Source: Litsea cubeba
Taxonomy: Eukaryota; Streptophyta; Magnoliopsida; Laurales; Lauraceae
Reading direction: 5' to 3'
DNA: 64,000 nt
Assembly (NCBI GenBank): GCA_012931725.1
Contig: CM022949.1
Location: forward strand, 7,371,529 to 7,435,528
Shown one piece after another: positions 1 to 9,266 of the stretch; positions within the stretch are counted from its first letter, which is position 1; the number at the start of each line of letters is the position of its first letter. Below the pieces are notes generated by a model. The model was given only the letters and a program-made list of their open reading frames with translations. It was not told the DNA's origin and did not search any database. The position numbers and the translations under genes are program-made.

Positions 1-419
1 TAGGCGTCGAGGAAGCTCATTCGGTCGTGACCGGCGGTGGCGTCGATCAGTTGGTCAATCTTTGGAAGGGGGAAACTATCTTTAGGGCAGGCCCTGTTCA
101 AGTCCGTGAAGTCCACGCATACCCTCCACTTGCCAGTTTTCTTCTTGACCACCACCGTGTTGGCCAGCCATACCGGGTACTGGACTTCCCGGATGGCTCC
201 TGCCTTTAGCAGGTTGTCGACCTCTTCGACGACCGCATCTGTCTGCTGCAGCCCTGTCCTTCGGGCCCTCTGCACTACGGGCTTGTGGTCGGGGTCCACA
301 TTCAGCTTGTGGCACATGACCTCAGCGTCGACCCCAGGCATTTCGCTCGGGCTCCAAGCGAAGACGTCGACGTTCTGCATCAGGAACCGTGAAAGTTCGG
401 CCCTTTCTTCGTCTGGCAG
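1..419 (-). pseudogene. Reverse transcriptase N-terminal part of Ty3/gypsy pol (partial)
   Basis: Translating the minus strand from just below the TAG at 422-420 gives the pre-RT linker and RT fingers. Recognisable pieces are VFAWSPSEMPG, the stretch VQYPVWLANTVVVKKKTGKW, the segment WRVCVDFTDLNRACPKDSFP, and finally TAGHDRMSFLDA at the window edge. It copies element RNA into DNA in the virus-like particle. It is in the same frame as the protease upstream and separated from it only by one amber codon. The catalytic YxDD lies outside the window. Confidence 0.85.
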
Positions 420-1640
420 CTAGGTGCCAACCAGGAAGAACCTGTCTGGGTCTGCCGGGCTCAGCCTGACCTCGGCCAGGTCTTCGATGCTCTTCTTCTC
501 GGGATCACGGCCGATTTCATCTAGGCCTTTCTCGAACTCGGCGAGGTTAACGCGCTCTGGCTCCTTCAGTGCTGGGACTGCGGCCAGCACGCACTGCCTG
601 GCTTGCTGCTGATCTCCCTCCACCGTAACCACTTCCAACTTGCCCTCCTTGTTCTCAAGGACGAACTTCAGCTTCTGGTGGAGGGAAGAAGGGACTGCTT
701 CCAACTTGTGGAGCCATGTTCTGCCCAAGATGACGTTGTAGGGAGAAGGGGCGTCCACGACCAGGAAGTCCGCCGACACGGAGGCTCCGCCAACTCGGGT
801 CTCCAAGGTGATCCTACCCTTGGGATAGACTGGCGTGGCGGATAACCCTAGCAGGGGTGCACGGACCTCCGTGAGGTCTGCTTCCGAGAGGTTCATCTTC
901 TTGAAGCAGTCGTAGTAGAGGACCTCGGAGGAGCTGCCGGAGTCGACGAGGATCCTCTTCACTGTGAAGTCTCTCAGCTTCATTGTGAGGAGCAGGGGGT
1001 CGTTGTGAGGGAGCTGGATTCCCTCTAGGTCTCTGCCTGAGAACGAGATGGCGGGTCGGTCGCGGCGGGCTTTCTTGGATGCCGGAGCGAGCTCGGCTTT
1101 CATCACTTCCTTCCCGTGCAAAGCCCGCCTGGCTTCGGCGCGGGCCTGGGAGCTGCCCCGAGACGAGGGAGCGGGGGCTGAGGACGCCAGATGGATCACG
1201 TTGATGATCTTCCCTGAATCCTCACTGTCTGGATCCTGGGCTGCGCTCTGGTGAACTCGGCCCTCGCTGCCGCCGGCATCTCCTGTCTTGACGAACTCTG
1301 GAATGTGGCCCTCCTCGGCCAGCTTCTCCAGGTACCACTGCAAAGACTTGCAGTCCTCGGTCCTGTGCCCGTTACCCTTGTGGAAGGAGCAGTAGAGCTT
1401 GCTTCGGCTGCCGGAGGTGGGCTCGTGCTTCAAGGGCAGAGGCCACTTGAAGAATGGCTTGGTCTTTATCTTGGCCAGGATGCGGTATACCGGCTCCTTG
1501 AAGACGACGTTGACGCTCTGACTGGCGCTGGAGGGAGGTCTGGGCTTCCAGGCGCCCCCAGACCTGGACGACGCAGGCTTCGCCGAACTGGAGACCCAGG
1601 CCTGCTTGGGCTCCTGCTTCTGGAAGGGCCTCCCGCCTCT
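420..1640 (-). pseudogene. Ty3/gypsy nucleocapsid knuckle and aspartic protease segment
   Basis: This open stretch lies between two TAG codons (at 1643-1641 and 422-420) in the same frame as gag. Its early part has a knuckle with C, H, GH and C spaced as in CSFHKGNGHRTEDC, which binds RNA. It is followed by a retropepsin-like domain. The catalytic motif is LVDSGSSSEVLY and the second protease landmark is VILGRTWLHKLEAV. The domain should cut the gag-pol polyprotein. No ATG is needed because it is read through from gag. The stop at 422-420 cuts it off from RT, consistent with a dead copy unless amber readthrough occurs. Confidence 0.8.
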
Positions 1641-2960
1641 CTACCGAGGCTGGCTGCTCTTCTGCTCGGGCTCCGGACGCCCGTCCTCTTCCCGGGCTCG
1701 GATCTCATCTTCCTCCCGGGCGACGAAGCGCTTTATCCGGGACATCAACGCTGGCATGGACTCTGGGGGGTCCCCGACCAAGTCCTTCCGAAGGTCGTGA
1801 CCGGGGATCAGGGCATGTTGGAAGGCGTAGATTGCTATCTCCTCCCTGGTGCCCTCGATCTGGCTGTAGACCGCCCAGAATCGTTGGGTGAACTTGGCGA
1901 GGGTCTCACCATGTTTCATTCTCAGGGCGAGGAGGTCCCCTTCTTTCTTGGGGACGACGGTGTAAGCTTGGAACTTCTTTAAGAAGGAGAGCTGGAGCTC
2001 CTTCCAACTGGAAACTGACTTCTCTGGGAGAGAACAGAACCACTTCAGGGGGAGGTCACCCAAACTGGAGGAGAAGATTTTGCAGTTCAGGTGACCCTCA
2101 TTCCCCCAGATGGACATCTTCTGGGAGAAGTGTCGGAGGTGAGCGGATGGGTCGGACAGTCCGTCATAAGGGACGAACCGCGGGACAGAGAACTTTTTGG
2201 GCAAGGGGGTGCGCTCGATCTCTTTTGTGAAGGGTGAGCCCCCCAGATCAGTGTGGCCACAGATCTGCTTCTGGTCCCGCACGTCCAGGTTGTGCTGAAG
2301 AGCTAGCCTGACGCGTTTGTCGAACCGCTCCTGCTCGTCGTCCCTCTCTGGAGTCTGGGCTCTTGGCTTTCGCTTGGAGTGGTTCGGGCTACGATGGCTA
2401 TGAGTTCGGCCATCGCGGCTATGATGACTCCGGCTGTTGCTCGAGCCTTCGTCATGAATCTGGCTCCGCTTATAATCCAGATGGTTTCTGAGATCTTCGC
2501 GGGGAGGCTGGGCTGCCCTGCTGGGGGCGTCCCTCTTCTTCCCTTGAGGCTCAGAGACCTGCCTCAAGGAGGCGGTTTGCGCTGCCCTCAGCTGCTGCTG
2601 GAGCTCGCGAATCAGCTGCTCTTGCCTCTGGAGGAGAGCAGTTTGGGCTGCGACAACCCCTCCAGTGGCAGGGGGTTGAGCGTGGCGCGTCTCTTCTACG
2701 GCCACGGCTTTGTCCTTGCGAGGACGCTCATGCCGACGCTCATCGCGTCGGGGTGGCATGACTTCTTCTGCTGAGATCGAGGTCTCGAGTCCTTCTTGAA
2801 GGGGGACCTCTACAAAAAGCTGCGAGCCTAAGCGGCCCTCGCCTGCTGACGTGCCATGCACCGTCCGGGAGCGCCCTTGAGGAGGGACGTCCGTCGACGG
2901 TGGTGGCAGCTCGAGCGCTGCTCTCGAGGATTCTCCGCCTTTCCTTGCTTTCGGAGGCAT
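1641..2960 (-). CDS. Gag protein of the Ty3/gypsy element
   Basis: A 439-residue frame starts at ATG 2960-2958, about 60 bp after the primer-binding site, which supports this start. The first ~200 residues are charged and low in complexity (MPPKARKGG, Gln-rich and Arg/Ser/His-rich stretches). The second half is a retrotransposon gag capsid domain with FVPYDGLSDPSAHLRHF, LPLKWFCSLP, SWKELQLSFLKKFQ and MKHGETLAKFTQRFWAVYSQI. It forms the particle shell around element RNA. The frame ends at TAG 1643-1641. Beyond that, the same frame stays open into the knuckle and protease, so the stop looks like a point mutation inside an originally longer gag-pol frame. Confidence 0.85.
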   Translation of the reverse strand: MPPKARKGGESSRAALELPPPSTDVPPQGRSRTVHGTSAGEGRLGSQLFVEVPLQEGLETSISAEEVMPPRRDERRHERPRKDKAVAVEETRHAQPPATGGVVAAQTALLQRQEQLIRELQQQLRAAQTASLRQVSEPQGKKRDAPSRAAQPPREDLRNHLDYKRSQIHDEGSSNSRSHHSRDGRTHSHRSPNHSKRKPRAQTPERDDEQERFDKRVRLALQHNLDVRDQKQICGHTDLGGSPFTKEIERTPLPKKFSVPRFVPYDGLSDPSAHLRHFSQKMSIWGNEGHLNCKIFSSSLGDLPLKWFCSLPEKSVSSWKELQLSFLKKFQAYTVVPKKEGDLLALRMKHGETLAKFTQRFWAVYSQIEGTREEIAIYAFQHALIPGHDLRKDLVGDPPESMPALMSRIKRFVAREEDEIRAREEDGRPEPEQKSSQPR

Positions 2961-3020
2961 GGCTTCTGAGAGATTGAGGTTGGGAAGGTTGGAAAGATTG
3001 GGAAGGTTGGGATATTACTT

Positions 3021-3037
3021 TCCCACAGACGGCGCCA
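3021..3037 (-). promoter_or_regulatory. Primer-binding site of the Ty3/gypsy element
   Basis: On the minus strand, TGGCGCCGTCTGTGGGA starts two bases after the LTR end (…CACCTACA). The first nine bases match the complement of the 3' end of plant tRNA-Asp as I recall it; the rest diverges. This is where a tRNA primes minus-strand synthesis. The tRNA identity is an inference. Confidence 0.7.
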
Positions 3038-3039
3038 AT

Positions 3040-3934
3040 TGTAGGTGCAGAAAATAATGACCCACAATAACTGGGGAGCCTTAGAGGACTTATCCAACAA
3101 TGGTGATGACTGGGTACCGTCCGAAAGCCTGAAAGAGAAGAACACACGGTCAGAGGACCCTGGCCTGGGCGGCGCAAGGCTCTCCGATGCCAAAGTCAGT
3201 GAAGGAACTGGAACAATGGAAGGAGAGGAAGAAGAGTAGCAGAGTAACAGCTCTTTGAGTTGGGTTGTCCGTACCTTACATGTGAAATGCAGTCCTTTTT
3301 ATAGACAATTTGGAAGATATCTTGGACGATATCTTGGCATGGGTCTCATGATTCGACTGGGAAGTCATGATCAGCCCACGATGCAATTAATGCGGTCCAA
3401 TCCAGCCCACTTTGCATTAAATGCGCGTCGGATCAGCCCACGTCGCATTTAATGCGCGTCTTGTTGGGCCAGATCGTGTTAGACGCCTTTGGCGGTAGAG
3501 GTACCATTGGATCCGCCCTTGGGCCCTGCCCTGATGTGGCCTCAGCCGCTGGATGCCGCCATGTCAGTGATCTGGCGAAGATTGTGAGCGGCTGGATGTC
3601 GCATCTGTCTCGCTAGCTCGCGCCCCTACTCCTCCACGTGCTTGATGACGTGGGGGGGGGGGGTGAGGGGCGCAAGTGGAGGTTCTTTCTTACTTCGGCT
3701 TCCGTTCCGGCTCTTTCAGCGGAGGTGGAGCTCTCTGCCGAGATGGGCACACGAGGTGGCCGAGCTCGGCGCTAGTGGCCCGGAGCCGCTTGACTTCGGC
3801 CGGACCTCCTGTCCTGGCAGCCGGGGTGAGCCTGGTGCCACGTGGATGGCATGCGGATGGCACGTGAGAGTGCTTAGACTCATCTGATGGCTGTGATTAG
3901 CGTAATCCTGTGGCTCTGGAAATCTCCCCACACA
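3040..3934 (-). repeat. 5' LTR of the Ty3/gypsy element (outer border approximate)
   Basis: The inner border is clear: on the minus strand the LTR ends CTGCACCTACA just before the primer-binding site. A TATA box (TATAAAA) is at 3303-3297, which puts the transcription start near 3270. Upstream of it are three 31 bp-spaced copies of a CAGCCCAC…TTAATGCG unit starting at 3372, 3403 and 3434. The outer border is either TGTGTGGGGAG at 3934 or one of the TG starts at 4000 or 4010. The partner LTR and target duplication are outside the window. Confidence 0.6.
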
Positions 3935-4072
3935 GTCCCCTCCTGCACTGGGATCTCTGTTTTCGCCATGTTAGCTCTTCTCCGACCCTGAGAATTCTCA
4001 GGTTCAATCAATGAGTGATAAGAAAAAGAACCCAGAAAGAGAGAAATCAAGGAATATAAGAAGAAAACTCAC

Positions 4073-4141
4073 CTGGTCACTTTCAGAGAAATCATCCTGC
4101 ACAGAGACCACAGCAGAAGAAGCAGAGCTTGAAGTCGACAT
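4073..4141 (-). pseudogene. First coding exon of a host gene cut off by the retrotransposon
   Basis: ATG at 4141-4139 opens a 23-codon Ser-rich exon (MSTSSSASSAVVSVQDDFSE…) that ends exactly at a donor CAG|GTGAGT. A TATA box (TATATAA at 4203-4197) lies 56 bp upstream of the ATG, above a pyrimidine-rich leader and a (CT)n tract on this strand. The gypsy LTR starts 60-140 bp further on, so the rest of the gene is displaced or lost. A possible second exon after AG at about 3993 (GRRRANMAKTEIP, up to the LTR) has a poor pyrimidine tract. I do not recognise the protein. Whether the gene still splices across the element cannot be seen here. Confidence 0.5.
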
Positions 4142-4196
4142 GGCGAGAAAAAAGGAGAGAGATTTGGATAAGAAGATGAGAGTGCTTTTTTGAGGT

Positions 4197-4203
4197 TTAT
4201 ATA
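4197..4203 (-). promoter_or_regulatory. TATA box of the interrupted host gene
   Basis: TATATAA on the minus strand, 56 bp before the ATG of the Ser-rich exon, with a (CT)n tract directly upstream (4210-4238). Confidence 0.5.
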
Positions 4204-4205
4204 AT

Positions 4206-4209
<4 letters not shown>

Positions 4210-4238
<29 letters not shown>
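4210..4238. repeat. (GA)n microsatellite
   Basis: About 14 GA units on the plus strand, upstream of the TATA box of the minus-strand exon at 4141-4073. Confidence 0.95.
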
Positions 4239-4241
<3 letters not shown>

Positions 4242-4339
4242 TCAAGATATGTGTTTTCCGTTGGGTGTGCGCTTTGTGAATGACGCAAGTTTTTCCCTCG
4301 TGGGAAAGTGTGGGGATTCTGTTACACAGATGGACCATA

Positions 4340-5340
4340 TAGTGTGTGTCCTATAAACACGAGTTTCAAGTGAAATAAATTGAGTTATCCTGAATTGCGA
4401 AAAATAGAAAACTATGTTTTGTAGAATTCAGAGTGTAAAAGCCTCTTTTTTTTTAATTTATGAAATTTTTGAGAATTTAATTCTTTTCAACTAAATATGA
4501 GAAAGAAATTCATGTTTTTTTTTAAACCCTGATAAATACTCATATTCCCACACACATACGATTGTTTCTATGGATAGGAAGATACACCGCCATTGAGCTA
4601 TCAGTGGATTGACAAAAGAAATCTACATAAAAATACTATTTCAAATGGTAAAGTTGTACCTCCTATAAGAATCTCTAACTTTAATTTATTATGGAATAAG
4701 ACATTTATTTCATAAAAAGAAGTTTATTGTCCCCCACCCACCCACCCAAAAAATATATTTTTAAAAGTGAATAAAATTAGAAAAAAAAGGAAAATATTTA
4801 TAAATGATAATAAAATAAAATCCCCTTTAATGGAAATGAATATAGGGGCACGTAATAGATAATACACAACCATGAGTTAATAGTACATTAAATCAAACTT
4901 ATCAAGAAAGACAAAGTCCCATCTATCTATCTGCATACACAAATATATATACGGGGAGCGCTAGAAAACTCCCCGGAGAGCTTTTCTCAAAAAACGCCCC
5001 TATCAGTTTGCTATGGTGTATGACAACCATAAAATGACACTACATAAAATAATCTAGATGAGATCTAGTTTTGTAAAAAAAATCTCGGCTCCATTAGATT
5101 ATCCTAACCCCTTGATCCATTGCCTCAAAGTTTAATGATTTTAGAAGCATCACTTTCTTGTGATTTCAATCCAACAATGGGTAAAAGTTCGATGAGCCAT
5201 TTAATTAGGATTCATACCAATTCACATGGGGTAGTGTGTTTGAAATAATTGGATTGGCTTAGGGTGAGCTCCACACCCTAAAAACATAGGGAAGCAAAAA
5301 TGGGAGTTTGATAACTCTTTTGAGAATTCATATATATATA
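4340..5340. other. AT-rich intergenic DNA
   Basis: No coding signal, RNA gene or clear transposon ends recognised. The segment around 4950-5000 (GGGGAGCGCTAG…CTCCCCGG) has short self-complementary blocks, but I could not define an element. Confidence 0.6.
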
Positions 5341-5522
5341 GGAGAGTATTCAAGTGCATCTATCTCTCACCATAGGGTGAGGGACACTCCCCTTTTTGGG
5401 AAGTCTCAAGTACATAGGGAGTATTCCTATGTACTTGAAAAGTCACTTTTATATTTGAAACTTCCTAAAAAGGGGAGTGTCCCTCACCCTATGTGAGGGA
5501 TAGATGCATTTGAATGTTTTCC
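5341..5522. mobile_element. Fold-back MITE, copy 1
   Basis: The left arm starts GGAGAGTATTCAAGTGCATC and runs through CTCACCATAGGGTGAGGG and CACTCCCCTTTTT. The right arm is its near-perfect reverse complement, ending GATGCATTTGAATGTTTTCC, so the 182 bp unit can fold almost end to end. It sits in a (TA)n run, which hides the target duplication. A second, diverged copy of the same family lies at 39206-44716, split by a copia element. No coding capacity. The superfamily is not certain. Confidence 0.8.
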
Positions 5523-5544
5523 ATATATATATATATATATATAT

Positions 5545-5572
5545 GGGAGATGCTCCTACGAGAGCATCTCCC
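5545..5572. repeat. 28 bp palindrome in a TA run
   Basis: GGGAGATGCTC and GAGCATCTCCC form an 11 bp stem with a 6 base loop. The palindrome is flanked on both sides by (TA)n, directly downstream of the fold-back MITE. Confidence 0.8.
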
Positions 5573-5905
5573 TATATATATATATCAAATGGTGAAGTTT
5601 ATTTTACCATGAATTCTTAGGCTAGGGGTTTTTGACACTATGTTAGTAGGTTACCTCTAGGTGTTTATATACCCTTGTTTGAATGTTGGATTCTCCAGAT
5701 TTTCGAGGGAAATTCTTACTTTATTTACATGAAGAATTCCCCAAATTCCTCGATATCTAGAATTTAGAATGCTCGTGGGCATTGACCATTTTTTAATTTT
5801 GCTACAGGGATGATATTTGGCATTTAAAGTTATTTCTCAAACAAGGTATCTCACATATCCTCAAACCAAATTGGATTTTAGGATTGTTATCCTCTTTCAT
5901 TCTAA

Positions 5906-8099
5906 GGGCTTGTTTCTTTGAAATTGAAAGAATTTTGTATTAAAACTTGTGAGATTGGAAAAGAGACATGATGCAGTAGTTTTATGGACTCAATCCAGTA
6001 GATGATATAATAAATTGATTAAATTCTTTATTTATTCATATATTCATGTTTCCTTTCATGAGATGAATGGTGATTTATTATATACTTGCACATAACCAAT
6101 ACGAATGACATGATGGTTCATGAGATGAACCGGGGTCCACAAGTATATTAGATGTAATACATGTGTATGGATGAGATCCACATACGGGAGACATGTATGA
6201 CAAATCTTATACTTAAAATATATTCACAACCAGTGATGAGACTGGACATCTCATACTGATAAGGTTGCAGCACTTTGATCACTATGAGATAGTGTGATTT
6301 ATCTCGATCATCAGAATGGAAGATTCTGGATCATAGTGTTGGTACATTGGATGTATTGAAGGACCATGAGAAGCACCTTATAAACACTGTCTTTATTTTA
6401 AGGTCTGCTCTCATAATTCCCTAGCAATAGGCTCTCAATCCTGAGACATTAATGAACTCAAGTTTCTATCTATTCATTTGCTTTGAGTCACCAATGAGTG
6501 AGGCCAACTGTAGGTCAACACCTCGGTGATTTGGGTACATGGTAGTAGAGCTGTGAGAACATTCAATAGTCAAGAAGGAATCTATCTCTAATATCCCCTT
6601 CTGCCAATTAATGGATTTATCATTGGTAAGTGCGCACCCATTCCGATTAAGAGTTAATTGGAAAGGTACCTATGATCATTATAATTAATTGGGGCTCAAG
6701 GATAATAAGATATGGATCAAGTTTGGAAGACAGGTCCAATTGATCCATGGATATTGATAGAAGGGTCTACTTGTAGTAATGTGGAAGTTTAGGGTCTTCT
6801 ATGTAATATTCCTAAGACTGGAGTTCAATTGCATTTATATAGTGGAGTTATTTGCAATTAACTGTGGGCCCGGATTACACATGAGATGTGGGGTCGCGAG
6901 TCCCAGTTGGAGCCAGCTTTCTAAGGAATCCCTAGTGGTCCCCACGCTAGCCCAATAATTAGAAAGTATCTAATTCTAGTAGAACTCTAAAAGGAAAGTT
7001 ACTATTTCTATTTGAAGTGAGACTTCTAATAGTGGTAATAGTAGACTTACTAATTTTAGTAGAAGTGAGACTTCTATTTTAATTAGATAGGAATTAGAAA
7101 GATACTAATCATATTTGAAGTAAGACTTCTAATTATGATATGGTAAGTAACTAATTAATTAATGGAAGTAAGACTTCTATTTTAATTAAGAAGAGATAGT
7201 TAGTAATTTTTGGAAGTAAGACTTCTAATGGAAATTAGTAAGTTGGGCTTGCAAAAGCTATAAATAAGAGGAGAAGAGGGCCTTGGACGTCCCATGCATA
7301 AATCCACCTAGGGATTCACGCCCAAGGCCCCCTAGTGCAAGTGTTGCACAAGTTATTCCTCTCTTCCCTCTTCTAGTTCTCTTTCTAGTTCCTCCCTAGA
7401 GTTCCTAGTAGTTTTCTCTTGGAGATCCCACCATCTTCTTGAGAAAAGGAGAATCTGATACGGGTCATAGCGTGGAAGATCAAGAGGTCTTGGAGATCCC
7501 TATTTGATTAGTGAAAGCGTTTCATCATCAAAGAAAGACGCAACTCCTCCATTAGAGCACAACCGAGCTCCAAAGGTATAATCTACTTCCATGCATGTTG
7601 TAGATTTATTTGTTGCTTATATGTTGCTGTTTTTATCTTCTAGATAAATTGTTTTACTGATCATGATGACTGAGATTGAGGACATGGATCTTGGATTGGG
7701 TTTTATAGCCTTATGGATAGTTGATCCCTGCGTCAAGTGGGTCAAAAGTTTTTGAAACCTATCCTAGAGGCCCACCCTATTTCCAACACTTGTTTCTTTG
7801 AAATTGAAAGAATTTTGTATTAAAACTTGTGAGATTGGAAAAGAGACATGATGCAGTAGTTGTACCCTTGGCATTTGAAAATGCCACGGTTCTTTACTAG
7901 AATTTGGCTAGAATTCCAAAATTTAGCTACTTGAAAAGCCCACTTACCCTTCGGGATTCTCAGAATTTCAACCTTCATGGCATTTGCAAATCCTTCACCC
8001 CGAAAGAGAATTTAAGAATTCCACCCCAAGGACAAGTTTTGGGGGATTTGAAAATTCTCCAAATATGATTTCTTTGAATGCTTTCAAAGAAACAGAGGC
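5906..8099. mobile_element. MITE (GGGCTTGTTTCTTT family), disrupted by a 1.8 kb insert
   Basis: The left end reads GGGCTTGTTTCTTTGAAA. The right end, read in reverse complement, is GCCTCTGTTTCTTTGAAA. The first 73 bases recur at 7789-7861, so the right part (7789-8099) is a nearly complete ~310 bp MITE. The left part (5906-5981) is a 76 bp fragment of the same element. Another member of this terminal-repeat family is at 22504-22784. No target duplication could be fixed. No protein-coding content. Confidence 0.6.
5982..7788 (+). repeat. Probable solo LTR (large copia-like), 5' end unclear
   Basis: The right end is CCCTATTTCCAACA, the form typical of copia LTR ends just before a TTGGTATCAGAGC primer site. 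No internal retrotransposon sequence follows, which suggests a solo LTR. A TATA box (CTATAAATA at 7258) lies about 530 bp before the end. Five copies of a GAAGTRAGACTTCT dyad precede it at roughly 48 bp spacing (7014, 7062, 7117, 7165, 7213). No clean TG start or 5 bp target duplication was found. Instead a 73 bp direct repeat brackets it. Confidence 0.5.
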
Positions 8100-9190
8100 T
8101 TACTCCTTGGAATCAATCTATGCCCCCACACTTGCTTTGGAGTAGTCTATGACATGTGTACCAGATGGAGAAAAGAGGGCAGAGAGATCAAATATTTATT
8201 TATTTTTTGAATTACATTTCAATCAATCATTTTTAAATTGCTAACTCCAAAACTTGAGCATTAATTATTAATATTTGACTCACCAGGGCTTACCCTCACT
8301 CGGTCTGACTTGGCTAAGTTAAAGAGTTAACTCACTAAGTTTTCCAACCAGCAATCCTATAAAAACCGACCAATTGTTACAAAACAAGACAAGGAGGATA
8401 AATTAGACAAAGCTACTTCAATCTCTATAATGGGTTTAAATTAAATCAAATTAATAAAAATAAAAAAGATACTAGGATCCTGTCTGATTTCACACTCCTA
8501 ACAGTTAACGCATCCGAACACAAATCCATCAAAATCCCTGCACCACTTTGATTCTTGCATCTTTCATCTACCCACACACAAGGAATCTTGTGCTTCCATA
8601 TGTGCAAACGGTGCATCCATAATATGTTCTAAATTAAAGAAAACTTCAAATTACAGCCACAGCAAAGTATTCACCATCCACAAGAGAATAAAAACTGTGT
8701 GAATAAAAATCCATAGCAACATATTCACCCATGGGAACATCCATTCCAACCGCCAAACAGGTGTAAGCCTTGTCAAAATAAGGAAGCTCTTTGAATTTTA
8801 GAACACCAAACATGGCAATGTTAACGAACCATATGTGGAAAATGTTAATTTCGTTTACATCCCAATATGGCCGAGTGGACCGAGTGGACCACGGTTCCTC
8901 CCTGTTCCAGAGTTAGAGGTCTTGGTATCGACCCTCGGTTCTCCCCTCTTCAGGAACCGGAAAGTTGAGTCCACTTGTGCTACTACCAAATGGATTTTAC
9001 TCGGCTTCTCTCTTAGCCTGGAGGGAATAGTCCAGCCAAAAAAAAAAATCGGATTCCACTTTCACATTAACCGACTCAAATCAAAAACAAACTTTGCCGA
9101 ATTCAATTCAAATAATCTAAAAGAAATTTTCAAATGCACATTCTTGTTGCCCAATCAATATATGAATTCAATAAAAAAAATTGAAAATAC
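8100..9190. other. Intergenic DNA, no feature recognised
   Basis: An open frame of 120 codons (8835-9197) exists, but it has no family resemblance, no splice context and no codon pattern that convinces me. Confidence 0.5.
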
Positions 9191-9266
9191 AAGGTGATTT
9201 ATGAATGAGAAACAAGAGTCTTGAAGGAGATTTATGAATGAGAAACAAGAGTCTCGAAGGAGTGCA
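9191..9266. repeat. Tandem duplication of the 3' end of the small gene
   Basis: The 38-base unit GATTTATGAATGAGAAACAAG… followed by AGTCTTGAAGGAG occurs twice back to back with one or two differences. The second copy (from about 9229) contains the gene's last codons and stop on the minus strand. The first copy lies just past the stop. Confidence 0.9.

Larger units (their letters stand above)
1..4010 (-). mobile_element. Ty3/gypsy LTR retrotransposon (Tat-like lineage), 5' half, truncated by window edge
   Basis: Read on the minus strand the order is LTR, primer-binding site, gag, CCHC-like knuckle, aspartic protease, start of reverse transcriptase. This is the Ty3/gypsy order. The finger of the form CxxxHxxxGHxxxxC and the RT start (ACPKDSFPLPKIDQLIDATA) resemble the plant Tat lineage; that assignment is from memory. 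RT palm, RNase H, integrase and 3' LTR lie beyond base 1. The gag-pro-RT frame is continuous but carries two in-frame TAG codons, so the copy is probably defective. The outer LTR border is uncertain, between 3934 and 4010. Confidence 0.85.

Noticed and set aside
8835..9197. 120-codon frame
   Set aside because: Composition and context look like intergenic DNA; no family recognised.
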